Origin: Clostridiales bacterium
GTDB taxonomy: Bacteria > Bacillota > Clostridia > Lachnospirales > Lachnospiraceae
Length of the DNA: 31,611 bases
Assembly (NCBI GenBank): GCA_018369015.1
Contig: JAGZDD010000025.1
Span: forward strand, 1-31,611
Direction of reading: 5' to 3'
Position 1 is the first letter of the stretch; every line of letters starts with the position of its first letter. A program made the translations under genes and the position numbers. The notes under the pieces are model-generated. The model was given only the letters and a program-made list of their open reading frames with translations. It did not search any database and had not been told where the DNA came from. Below are positions 24,832 to 31,611 of the stretch, piece after piece.

Positions 24832-26199
24832 GATGACGTATAATAAATTTCGCAAAAATAAAATTTCATAATAATAAAGACCTGGCCTATAGCCGTTTGG
24901 TAGAATTAAGTCACCACAACAAAACTCATCAAAGGAGGCTATAGAACCATGTCTGATAAGATTATACAGCTAAATGAGGACTTAATAAAGCATGATTTAA
25001 AGAATCTTGTCCGCAACAGTGTCGAAGAAACACTAAATGCTCTGCTTGATAAGGAAGCGGATGAATTAGTCAACGCTGAAAAGTATGAGCGTTCCTCTGA
25101 GCGCCTGAGATATCGTTCCGGACATTATAAGCGAAATCTTCATACAACAGCAGGAGAAGTAGAACTGAAAGTTCCTAAACTTAAGGGCATTCCTTTTGAA
25201 ACAGCCATTATTGAACGCTACCGCCGCAGAGAATCTTCTGTTGAAGAAGCGTTAATTGAAATGTATCTCGCAGGTGTCTCCGTCCGTCGTGTGGAAGATA
25301 TTACCGAAGCTTTATGGGGAACAAAAGTATCTCCCGGAACAATCAGTAACCTGAATAAAAAGGCGTATGAGCATATCGAAACCTGGCGTACCCGTCCGCT
25401 TTCCGGGAAATATCCCTATGTTTATGTAGATGGTGTCTACCTGAAACGCAGCTGGGGCGGCGAGATCCAGAATGTTTCCGTTCTGGTTGCAATCGGGGTC
25501 AGCCAGGATGGCTGTCGTGAAATCCTTGGTGCTGCTGAAGGCATGAAAGAAGATCGGGAAAGCTGGCGCTCTTTCTTTGTATGGCAGAAAGAACGAGGAC
25601 TTGCTGGTGTACGTCTGATCATCGGCGATAAAAATCTTGGTATGCTGGAAACCATCCCGGAAGTCTTTCCGGATGCCAGATATCAGCGCTGCACTGTACA
25701 TTTTTACAGGAACATTTTTTCTGTTACCCCCCGAAACAAGATGAAAGCCGTAGCTCTTATGCTTAAGGCCATTCATTCTCAAGAAAGCAAGGAGGCCGCC
25801 CGTGAAAAGGCAATCCAGGTAGCCGAAAAGCTGAAAGCCATGAAACTGGGGAAAGCCGCACAAAAGATTGAAGATGGCATTGAAGAAACCTTGACCTATA
25901 TGGATTTTCCTATGCAGCATTGGACTCGGATCCGGACCAATAACGCAATTGAGCGTCTCAACCGTGAGATTAAACGTCGTACAAAAGCAATCGGCGCTTT
26001 TCCTGGCGGGCAGAGCGCCCTGATGCTCGTATGCGCCAGACTGCGCCATGTAGTAGCAACCAGCTGGGGAGCCAGACGCTACATGAACATGGATCATCTT
26101 TTCAAAGGAGAGGATGATCTGCTGTCTGATATCATAGCCGGTTGACTGCCGGCTACCAAACGGTTAGATTTATTTTTGCGAAAAAATCTTGACACTATC
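24832..26199 (+). mobile_element. Complete IS256-family insertion sequence with 8-bp target duplication
   Basis: Imperfect terminal inverted repeats: left 24832-24866 (GATGACGTATAA, TTTCGCAAAAATAAA), right 26165-26199 read on the minus strand (GATAGTGTCAAG, TTTCGCAAAAATAAA). The flanking direct repeats ATAATAAA at 24824-24831 and 26200-26207 are identical. An inner repeat CCGTTTGGTAG also recurs in inverted form at both ends (24893-24903 and 26152-26162). Length is 1368 bp. The intact ends, duplication and open transposase indicate a recent insertion. Confidence 0.93.
24949..26145 (+). CDS. IS256-family (mutator-type) transposase
   Basis: 398 residues, full length. It has an N-terminal DNA-binding region (1-100, with SGHYKRNLHTTAGEVELKVP) and a DDE core: Asp in YPYVYVDGVYLKRSW, Asp in LIIGDKNLGML, the family motif RYQRCTVHFYRNI, and Glu in RTNNAIERLNREIKRRT. 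AAAGGAGG lies 10 bases ahead of ATG 24949. It has no frameshift or stop, so it is probably active. Confidence 0.96.
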   Translation: MSDKIIQLNEDLIKHDLKNLVRNSVEETLNALLDKEADELVNAEKYERSSERLRYRSGHYKRNLHTTAGEVELKVPKLKGIPFETAIIERYRRRESSVEEALIEMYLAGVSVRRVEDITEALWGTKVSPGTISNLNKKAYEHIETWRTRPLSGKYPYVYVDGVYLKRSWGGEIQNVSVLVAIGVSQDGCREILGAAEGMKEDRESWRSFFVWQKERGLAGVRLIIGDKNLGMLETIPEVFPDARYQRCTVHFYRNIFSVTPRNKMKAVALMLKAIHSQESKEAAREKAIQVAEKLKAMKLGKAAQKIEDGIEETLTYMDFPMQHWTRIRTNNAIERLNREIKRRTKAIGAFPGGQSALMLVCARLRHVVATSWGARRYMNMDHLFKGEDDLLSDIIAG

Positions 26200-26252
26200 A
26201 TAATAAAATCACTAACAAAGACATTATGAGTAAAATATGTTAGCAAATACAA

Positions 26253-26461
26253 TCTTGTCAAACGGCTATTATCAATATATCCGTGCTCAATCCTAACGTG
26301 ATGTTAAAGCAAGGTCTTGCTTATAGTCTGGGAAAACCAGTAATTATACTCAAAGACATCTCGCCAAGGCAATTAGCGATCTAGGAAGTATAGAATATAT
26401 CGAATATAGTCATGCTGGAGATTTTCAGCAAAAACTTTACAATGCCTTATTTAGCAAATAA
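26253..26461 (+). pseudogene. C-terminal remnant of a TIR-like / nucleoside-deoxyribosyltransferase-like nucleotide-binding protein
   Basis: Two open pieces in adjacent frames read INISVLNPNVMLKQGLAYSL, GKPVIILKD (26268-26357) and LAKAISDLGSIEYIEYSHAG, DFQQKLYNALFSK-stop (26360-26461). NPNVxxxxGxAxxxGKPVIxL is the signature found in TIR-like and nucleoside 2-deoxyribosyltransferase-like proteins, several of which are NAD-consuming or nucleotide-sensing defence effectors. A single-base frameshift near 26358 breaks it. Its 5' part is missing on this side of the IS256 element and not recognisable on the other. I cannot say whether it ever had a defence role. Confidence 0.6.
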
Positions 26462-26508
26462 ATCATCTTATATTTAGGTATCAAAAAAGGTATCACACTA
26501 TACACTAA

Positions 26509-26545
26509 GAGCCGGAAAGTCGCTGTTTATGCGGCTTCCCGGCTC
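26509..26545 (-). terminator. Hairpin after guaA, probable terminator
   Basis: A 15-base stem GAGCCGGGAAGCCGC (26545-26531) pairs with GCGACTTTCCGGCTC (26523-26509), with two mismatched positions. The loop is ATAAACA. It lies 8 bases past the guaA stop. The U tract is poor (UU only), so termination strength is uncertain. Confidence 0.6.
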
Positions 26546-26553
26546 CCTGTTTA

Positions 26554-28095
26554 CTATTCAAACTCAATCGTTGCCGGCGGTTTCCCCGTGCAGTCATACA
26601 TAACTCGATTAACCCCTTTAACCTCATTCACGATCCTATTCGTAACCTTTGCCAGCACCTCCCACGGAATCTGTGCAGCCTCGGCCGTCATAAAATCCGA
26701 AGTCATTACAGCCCGCAAGGCCACTGCATAATCATAAGTTCTAAAATCACCCATAACGCCAACAGAACGCATATTTGTCAATGCTGCAAAATACTGGCCT
26801 AAATTCTTGTCAACACCAGCCTTATGAAGCTCCTCGCGGTAAATAGCATCCGCATCCTGGACAATACGTACCTTCTCCTCCGTAACCTCGCCTACAATTC
26901 TCACGCCAAGCCCCGGTCCTGGAAATGGCTGTCTAAATACAAGATATTCCGGCATCCCAAGCTCCAATCCGGCCTTCCTCACTTCATCCTTAAAAAGCAT
27001 ACGCAAGGGCTCCACAATCTCCTTAAAATCTACAACATCGGGCAGCCCTCCCACATTATGGTGGGATTTAATCACCGCAGACTTGCCAAGACCGCTCTCA
27101 ATCACATCCGGATAAATGGTTCCCTGGACAAGAAAATCCACAGAACCGATCTTTTTAGCTTCTTCCTCGAAAACGCGGATAAATTCCTCGCCAATTATTT
27201 TACGCTTTTCCTCTGGCTCGGTCACACCCTTTAGCTTCTCATAATATCGCTGCTGAGCATTAACGCGGATAAAATTCAGCTCATATGGGCCTTCGGGGCC
27301 AAATACAGCCTCCACCTCATCGCCCTCGTTTTTTCTGAGCAGGCCATGATCGACAAACACACAGGTAAGCTGCTTTCCTACCGCCTTGGACAACAGCACT
27401 GCTGCCACAGAAGAGTCCACACCGCCGGACAGAGCGCATAAAACTTTTCCCTTTCCGATCTTTTCGCGCAGGGCCTTAATCGTACTATCCACAAAGGAAT
27501 CCATTTTCCAGTCCCCCACGCAGCCGCATACATTATGGACAAAATTTGAAAGCATTTTCATACCTTCCTTCGTATGCATGACTTCCGGGTGGAACTGCGT
27601 CGCATACAGCCTTCGTTCCGGACAGGACATTGCGGCTACCGGGCATACCGGAGTATGGCCGGTTATAGAAAATCCCTCTGGCACCTGAGCAATATAATCT
27701 GTATGGCTCATCCAGCAGACTGTCTTTTCAGAAACACCATCAAACAGTATGTCCTTTGTATTCACATGAACCTCTGTATGGCCATATTCGCTCACTGGGG
27801 CAGTTTCAACACGGCCGCCCAATGTATAGGCCATAAGCTGTGAACCATAGCAAATGCCAAGAATTGGTATTCCAAGCTCAAAAATTTCTTTCTGGTAATG
27901 AGGCGAAGCCTCATCATAAACGCTATTTGGGCCGCCTGTAAATATAATTCCTTTAGGATTTAAGGCTTTAATCTCGTCCAACGACATCGTATAAGGCTTT
28001 ACCTCACAATAAACATTACATTCTCTGACACGTCTCGCAATAAGCTGATTGTACTGGCCTCCAAAATCTAAAACAATAATCATTTCGTTTTTCAC
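26554..28095 (-). CDS. guaA: GMP synthase (glutamine-hydrolysing)
   Basis: Converts XMP to GMP with glutamine and ATP. The start is GTG 28095 (VKNEMIIVLDFGG), with GGAGG 8 bases ahead, giving 513 residues, the usual length. The 28 extra upstream codons of the longer frame are rejected. The class I glutaminase domain has the nucleophile in GICYGSQL and the His/Glu pair in TQFHPEVMHT. The ATP pyrophosphatase domain has the P-loop SGGVDSSVAAVL. The C-terminal dimer domain ends RVMYDCTGKPPATIEFE. It lies downstream of the AICAR transformylase gene, separated by 950 bases of non-coding sequence. No purine riboswitch core was seen ahead of it. Confidence 0.97.
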   Translation of the reverse strand: MKNEMIIVLDFGGQYNQLIARRVRECNVYCEVKPYTMSLDEIKALNPKGIIFTGGPNSVYDEASPHYQKEIFELGIPILGICYGSQLMAYTLGGRVETAPVSEYGHTEVHVNTKDILFDGVSEKTVCWMSHTDYIAQVPEGFSITGHTPVCPVAAMSCPERRLYATQFHPEVMHTKEGMKMLSNFVHNVCGCVGDWKMDSFVDSTIKALREKIGKGKVLCALSGGVDSSVAAVLLSKAVGKQLTCVFVDHGLLRKNEGDEVEAVFGPEGPYELNFIRVNAQQRYYEKLKGVTEPEEKRKIIGEEFIRVFEEEAKKIGSVDFLVQGTIYPDVIESGLGKSAVIKSHHNVGGLPDVVDFKEIVEPLRMLFKDEVRKAGLELGMPEYLVFRQPFPGPGLGVRIVGEVTEEKVRIVQDADAIYREELHKAGVDKNLGQYFAALTNMRSVGVMGDFRTYDYAVALRAVMTSDFMTAEAAQIPWEVLAKVTNRIVNEVKGVNRVMYDCTGKPPATIEFE

Positions 28096-28502
28096 AGAAT
28101 TTTCCTCCATCTCAAACGTTTCAAACCAACTACACTTTTCTTGAAATCCATAAATAACTGCTAAACACCAGTTATCCAATAAGTGCTATGCTGCATTGCG
28201 GCTCCACCACGCACGAAAGCCAATGGCTCTGCCCCGGACGTTTTCCTCTGCCGATTTAGGCGTTGTCAAACGCATACCGCTGCCGCGCAGTTCCCTGTAT
28301 CCGTCCACTTGATAACCTTTCACAGAAAGCGCGTTGTTACTATTCACGTCTTCACCGAGAATAATAACTTCGCAGGCTATTTAGAGCTTTTTCTTCGCGC
28401 AAAAAGAGCCCGCTCACTCCCAAATCACTGTTGCACTTGGCTAATCAGCAAGTAATTAGCCCAACCGTGAACAGTAACAACGTGTTCCCTTCCAACCAAA
28501 AA

Positions 28503-28602
28503 GTGTCTGAAAATTGTTTGTATATACTTCAATAATACATGACTGCCTATGCTACTTCTGGCAGCCAAATGAATGGCTCATGTACAAACAATTTTCAGGC
28601 AC
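28503..28602. mobile_element. Nested 100-bp inverted-repeat (MITE-like) element
   Basis: GTGTCTGAAAATTGTTTGTA at 28503-28522 and its inverse at 28583-28602 (one mismatch in 20). The ends are far longer than a normal terminator stem and enclose only 60 bases. No target duplication was found and no related transposase lies in the window. Confidence 0.6.
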
Positions 28603-28757
28603 CCTCTGGCATTGACACCCATTCAGGCAGTACTGCACTTGACTGTCGATAACCACCTTTGCGCAGTTCTTGGCAAAACGCCAAATCGTTTCAACTCATA
28701 CTTCAGCGAACAGCTATCCACTGCCACTGAAAATACATAAGTTTTAACTGGTACTCT

Positions 28758-28787
28758 ATTTTACAATACTTCGGTCAGCTATGACAA
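28758..28787 (-). promoter_or_regulatory. Orphan leftward promoter upstream of guaA
   Basis: Minus strand: -35 TTGTCA (28787-28782), 18-base spacer, -10 TAAAAT (28763-28758). The nearest gene downstream is guaA, 660 bases away, so it makes either a very long guaA leader or a small RNA. Confidence 0.55.
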
Positions 28788-28982
28788 CACTTTTTTGCAT
28801 TTTCGTAAAACTTTCGGTAACAGTTCAGCCATGCCGAACTATTACAGCTTTCGTCTATTCGTTACTGTTCACGGTTCCCTTAAGCATTAACACTCGCAGA
28901 CTCATTTAAAGTTTTGCTGCGCCCCAATCACCGCTTGGCTGGTTCCTATCATATATTAACGCTCAGCCGGTCCATATCAAAT

Positions 28983-29034
28983 TACCCTCAGCATCCAAGC
29001 ATGAGTACTTAGAAGCTGAGGGTATCTATTATTC
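28983..29034 (-). terminator. Hairpin after the AICAR transformylase gene
   Basis: TACCCTCAGC (minus strand 29034-29025) pairs with GCTGAGGGTA (28992-28983), with a 32-base loop. It lies 12 bases past the stop codon. The following UAAUUUGAU is only weakly U-rich, so termination is probable rather than certain. Confidence 0.6.
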
Positions 29035-29046
29035 GCTTTTACAAAA

Positions 29047-30222
29047 TTAATGATGGAACAGACGGATCCCTGTAAATGCCATGGCCATCCCATATTTATT
29101 ACAGGTTTCGATCACATTGTCGTCGCGGATCGAGCCGCCGGGCTGGGCCACATATTTTACACCGCTTTTATGCGCCCTCTCAATATTATCCCCAAAAGGA
29201 AAGAATGCGTCTGAGCCAAGAGCCACGTCCTGCATCTGGTCCAGCCAGGCCCTTTTTTCTTCCTTTGTAAATACTTCTGGCTTTACCTTAAAAATATTTT
29301 CCCAGGCGCCATCTGCAAGAACATCCATATAGTCATCACCAATGTACAGGTCAATCGCATTATCCCTATCGGCGCGGCCAATTTTATCAACAAACTGAAG
29401 ACCAAGAACCTTAGGCGACTGACGGAGGAACCAGTTATCTGCCTTTTGGCCTGCAAGCCGTGTACAATGGATTCTTGATTGCTGTCCTGCGCCAATGCCA
29501 ATCGCCTGTCCGCCCTTAGCATAGCATACGGAATTTGACTGGGTATATTTCAGCGTAATCAGAGCAATAATCAAATCAATCTTAGCAGCCTCAGGAATGT
29601 CTTTATTTTCCGTAACAACATTGTTCAACATTTCTTTATCAATCGCCAGCTCATTTCTTCCCTGCTCAAATGTAATTCCAAAAACCTCCTTATGCTCAAT
29701 GGGGTTTGGAACATAGGACGGGTCAATCTGGATCACATTATAATTTCCCTTTTTCTTTGCCTTTAAAATTTCCAAGGCTTCCGGTTCGTAGCCCGGCGCA
29801 ATAATTCCATCGGAAACCTCTCTTTTAATCAGCTTTGCGGTAGCTGCATCGCACACATCTGACAAGGAAATAAAATCACCAAAAGAGGACATGCGGTCTG
29901 CGCCTCTGGCCCGCGCATAGGCACTGGCCATAGGTGTCAGTTCTCCCATATCATCGACCCAGTAGATTTTACGCTCTACATCACTTAAAGGAAGGCCAAC
30001 AGCGGCACCTGCCGGAGAAACATGCTTAAAAGATGTAGCCGCAGGCAGCCCGGTTGCAGCCTTCAATTCCCGTACAAGCTGCCAGCCGTTAAATGCATCC
30101 AAAAAATTAATATATCCCGGCTTTCCATTAAGTACAGTAATTGGAAGCTCTCCATTCTGCATATAAATTCTTGACGGCTTCTGATTCGGATTACATCCGT
30201 ATTTTAATTCAAATTCCTTCAT
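29047..30222 (-). CDS. purH: Standalone AICAR transformylase (PurH C-terminal domain only)
   Basis: Transfers a formyl group from 10-formyl-tetrahydrofolate to AICAR (ZMP), the ninth step of purine synthesis. At 391 residues it is shorter than bifunctional PurH (about 510). It lacks the N-terminal IMP cyclohydrolase domain and starts with its own ATG behind GGAGG. Motifs: ATSFKHVSPAGAA with the catalytic Lys-His, SDGIIAPGYEPEAL, QSNSVCYAKGGQAIGIGAGQ, and DAFFPFGDNIERA to VAQPGGSIRDDNVI. The missing cyclohydrolase is supplied by purO just upstream. The two are separated by 103 bases that contain half of a TGTAACTATTCA element. Expression is presumably set by the ZTP riboswitch ahead of purO. 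Confidence 0.95.
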   Translation of the reverse strand: MKEFELKYGCNPNQKPSRIYMQNGELPITVLNGKPGYINFLDAFNGWQLVRELKAATGLPAATSFKHVSPAGAAVGLPLSDVERKIYWVDDMGELTPMASAYARARGADRMSSFGDFISLSDVCDAATAKLIKREVSDGIIAPGYEPEALEILKAKKKGNYNVIQIDPSYVPNPIEHKEVFGITFEQGRNELAIDKEMLNNVVTENKDIPEAAKIDLIIALITLKYTQSNSVCYAKGGQAIGIGAGQQSRIHCTRLAGQKADNWFLRQSPKVLGLQFVDKIGRADRDNAIDLYIGDDYMDVLADGAWENIFKVKPEVFTKEEKRAWLDQMQDVALGSDAFFPFGDNIERAHKSGVKYVAQPGGSIRDDNVIETCNKYGMAMAFTGIRLFHH

Positions 30223-30245
30223 GTTCTATCCTCCATCTCATATTA

Positions 30246-30325
30246 TGTAACTATTCAGCCATGCATCTCGGATTCGCAGCTGTCGCAGCATTTTCGCTGC
30301 TTACGCAGCTAAATCCTCGATTGGG
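30246..30325. repeat. Right-end fragment of the TGTAACTATTCA element in the purO-purH gap
   Basis: TGTAACTATTCAGCC, then TCTCGGATT, CGCAGCT and AAATCCTCGATT, in the same order as the inverse of 23044-22966. It runs up to the purO stop codon (30328-30326). It contains a GCAGC/GCTGC-rich hairpin between the two genes of one operon. Confidence 0.7.
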
Positions 30326-31039
30326 TCAGCAATGCTTATTAACAATACGTGTTTCATATGTTCCGGTTGCAATATCAATATATCTCACAAACAGGGAAAC
30401 CTTATTATCCTCATTCAGATTCTCCCACAAAAGCTTTGTATAAGCATCAATATCGCCAGCCACATCTACAAGCTTAGGCTCGCCTTCAAAGCTTGGCAAT
30501 GGGTTGCCGTCGCATTTATAAGTATGAATAAAATGGCCTTCCCCCGAAGCCGGATTATTATAAGCAAATGTAAAGCGCTGGCAGCTATCCGGATGACCGT
30601 TGTTGCTCTTTAAAATAGACATAGCATAATTATATTTTCCATTTTCTATGTGCATAATTCCAGAAATACGGGGTGTATAATTCGGCGCGTCCGGCTCAAA
30701 TTCTCTTGTACGCAGCGCTTGTTCAAAGGTCATCTGTTTATCCATCATTTCATAAATTGTATCTGTCTGATCACCATTAGTAACAATTGTCTTATTGCCA
30801 AGAACACGTACCGGGGCATAAATAATCAGGCTTGGATCGACAAGCTTAGATTCGTCAAATGCCTGAGTGCGGATTCCCTCCCCATCCTCTGTAAATACCC
30901 GGTTGCGGCTGTTCTCACTTCTTCCCATAATAAAATAAGCCGTAACTGCCTTTGTTCCGTCAGGAGTTTTTCCAATAATAATCCCTCTGCCCGGATATGC
31001 ATTTTGTGATAATTCTTCAGCAATAGAAAGCTTTTCCAT
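30326..31039 (-). CDS. purO: PurO-type IMP cyclohydrolase
   Basis: Closes FAICAR to IMP, the last step of purine synthesis, using the PurO fold first known from methanogenic archaea, unrelated to the PurH N-terminal domain. The start is ATG 31039 (MEKLSIAEELSQNAYPGRGI), with AAGGAG 9 bases ahead; the 9 codons upstream are rejected. It has 237 residues. Family-typical stretches include YPGRGIIIGKTPDG, YFIMGRSENSRNRVF, DPSLIIYAPVR and VTNGDQTDTIYE, and PNYTPRISG in the C-terminal half. It is first in the purO-purH operon. Its presence explains why the neighbouring transformylase lacks the cyclohydrolase domain. Confidence 0.93.
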   Translation of the reverse strand: MEKLSIAEELSQNAYPGRGIIIGKTPDGTKAVTAYFIMGRSENSRNRVFTEDGEGIRTQAFDESKLVDPSLIIYAPVRVLGNKTIVTNGDQTDTIYEMMDKQMTFEQALRTREFEPDAPNYTPRISGIMHIENGKYNYAMSILKSNNGHPDSCQRFTFAYNNPASGEGHFIHTYKCDGNPLPSFEGEPKLVDVAGDIDAYTKLLWENLNEDNKVSLFVRYIDIATGTYETRIVNKHC

Positions 31040-31138
31040 AATAAAATTCTCCTTCCTGTATAGCATGAATCCTCATAGGAACGTTAAAAGCCAAATTCAA
31101 TGGCTAATCGTTATGTATAAGTTATAAGAACAAGAACG

Positions 31139-31157
31139 AATCCTGCTTTGCAGGATT
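31139..31157. repeat. Leader hairpin upstream of purO
   Basis: AATCCTGC-TTT-GCAGGATT, a perfect 8-bp stem, followed by CCGCCTGCGGCGG. It lies between the riboswitch terminator and the purO start. Its origin may be the repeat families. No gene is seen in 31040-31256. Confidence 0.5.
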
Positions 31158-31256
31158 CTCCGCCTGCGGCGGGCCGCGCAAGCGCCATCTTCCATTCTGC
31201 CTCAGTGCGATCCAAAGCAGAGCGTTTTTCTTAAATGTGAAACAAAGTTTCCTATT

Positions 31257-31389
31257 AAAAAAAACCGCCCAGGCTGCACACAAATTACAAGAAAATCTAA
31301 AATTCCCCTTACTTTGTTTGGCCCAGGCGGTCGACGCTCGTCAAATGCCATACTCCCTTGTAGTTCCCTACTTCCGCCAGTCGTACAGC
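31257..31389 (-). ncRNA. ZTP (pfl) riboswitch with terminator, controlling purO-purH
   Basis: On the minus strand P1 is GCTGTAC (31389-31383) with GTATGGC (31353-31347). The conserved GACTGGCGG follows P1 (31382-31374). P2 is GTAG-GGAA-CTAC (31371-31360), followed by AAGGGA. A linker hairpin GACG-AG-CGTC lies at 31342-31333. The hallmark CCGCCTGGGC (31330-31321) pairs through CCGCC with GGCGG to form the pseudoknot. Downstream, GCCTGGGCGGT (31274-31264) can pair with ACCGCCTGGGC and is followed by eight U (31264-31257). Ligand binding should therefore hold the 3' strand in the aptamer and prevent termination. ZMP/ZTP is the substrate pool of the AICAR transformylase that it controls. Confidence 0.9.
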
Positions 31390-31402
31390 TTACTATGAAA
31401 AC

Positions 31403-31463
31403 TCGGCAAGTGGACGCACAGACGGGCAAGCTCGCTTGTCCGGATGCGCGGACATTTGCCGAC
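31403..31463. repeat. Long compound hairpin upstream of the riboswitch
   Basis: TCGGCAAGTG (31403-31412) pairs with CATTTGCCGA at the far end (to 31463). Inside, GGGCAAGC/GCTTGTCC forms a second stem. It lies where the riboswitch promoter would be expected, and I see no convincing promoter in or near it. Confidence 0.55.
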
Positions 31464-31525
31464 AAGACGGTATGAGTGCGAGTTGCGCCGTAGGCGAAAC
31501 GTAAAGCACGGAGCTGCGTGCCTGC

Positions 31526-31611
31526 GTTGCTAAGCGCCAGTGTTGCTGCGTGCCAGTGGCACGCGTCCAGCAACGACCGAAGTGGAACGTAGACCGCTTG
31601 TCCAGCAACGA
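31526..31611 (+). repeat. Modular dispersed repeat, copy 3 (cut by window end)
   Basis: The head GTTGCTAAGCGCC, the hairpin with loop AGT and the first 35-bp module are nearly identical to copy 1 at 2184. The second module begins at the window edge. Its closeness to copy 1 across 29 kb suggests recent spread or gene conversion. Confidence 0.85.

Larger units (their letters stand above)
28463..28876. repeat. Inverted-repeat-bounded non-coding element (16-bp ends)
   Basis: AACCGTGAACAGTAAC at 28463-28478 is repeated in perfect inverted form at 28861-28876. Between them are a nested 100-bp inverted-repeat element (28503-28602), a hairpin AGTTCAGC/GCCGAACT and a good leftward promoter. No protein frame is credible. 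A looser match (GTTACTATTCACG) lies near 28336. The whole 28096-29046 interval has no gene. Confidence 0.6.

Noticed and set aside
25312..26097. Minus-strand 261-codon frame inside the IS256 transposase
   Set aside because: It is a shadow of the transposase gene, which has full family motifs and a good start.
22821..26461. Prophage or integrative element
   Set aside because: No integrase, structural or conjugation genes, only IS elements, small inverted repeats and pseudogenes.
28096..28179. 28 extra N-terminal codons for guaA
   Set aside because: GTG 28095 has a well-placed GGAGG and yields the standard 513 residues.
28183..28455. Plus-strand frame of 90 codons
   Set aside because: No ribosome-binding site, no recognisable domain, and composition like non-coding sequence.
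28096..28757. Guanine or other purine riboswitch ahead of guaA
   Set aside because: No purine-riboswitch core was found on the minus strand. The hairpins seen are inverted-repeat ends.
1..31611. tRNA or rRNA genes
   Set aside because: No cloverleaf with the usual T-loop and anticodon arm and no rRNA-like stretch was recognised by eye; a tRNAscan run would be decisive.

Overview
The window reads as a chromosomal segment of an anaerobic Firmicute, most likely a gut-type Clostridia of the Lachnospiraceae kind. This is an inference from gene content, not from a marker gene. The content is ftsEX beside a CdaR/PucR-type regulator and an S41 protease, a standalone AICAR transformylase paired with an archaeal-type PurO, a ZTP riboswitch, and a corrinoid-type UroD-family protein. 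Nearly all host genes lie on the minus strand. The plus strand carries one SDR gene and the insertion sequences. No rRNA, tRNA, CRISPR array or prophage was seen.

Layout from left to right. 1-2454: S41 protease, then a hairpin-rich repeat block. 2455-5140: ftsX, ftsE and the CdaR-like regulator, one leftward operon with a near-consensus promoter at 5297-5325. 5509-6249: a plus-strand SDR that resembles EF-P 5-aminopentanone reductase. 6379-9670: small beta-rich protein, UroD-family methyltransferase-like protein, LysR regulator and GNAT. 9783-14231: M28 peptidase, MATE exporter and TetR, with two identical 17-bp palindromes that look like the TetR operators. 14370-16535: pcrA helicase. 17024-22698: a three-gene ABC exporter (two FtsX-type permeases, one ATPase) and a two-component system. 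Both of these promoters carry the same 11-bp-spaced direct repeat. 22821-26461: a decayed zone with a small inverted-repeat element, a broken second two-component system, a truncated IS5-family element, an intact IS256-family element with an exact 8-bp target duplication, and the tail of a broken nucleotide-binding-type gene. 26554-31389: purine genes guaA, AICAR transformylase and purO. The purO-purH unit is preceded by a ZTP riboswitch whose terminator reuses the aptamer 3' strand.

The main non-coding theme is an unusually dense set of GC-rich, hairpin-forming repeats of several families. One is a tandem array (about 1602-2090) of roughly 109-bp units made of stacked palindromes, where sequence changes in one arm are matched in the other. 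Another is a modular element with a hairpin head and three 35-bp modules, present at 2184, 16735 and 31526. A third is an approximately 224-bp element with TGTAACTATTCA ends, with one complete and two partial copies. They occupy intergenic regions, sit next to terminators, leaders and stop codons, and share sub-modules with each other. No obvious transposase for them lies in the window.

Functionally, the purine cluster makes a coherent story: ZMP/ZTP accumulation would release the terminator and raise AICAR transformylase and IMP cyclohydrolase. The exporter cluster looks like a self-regulating envelope-stress or peptide-antibiotic response module. MATE-TetR looks like a classic drug-efflux pair.
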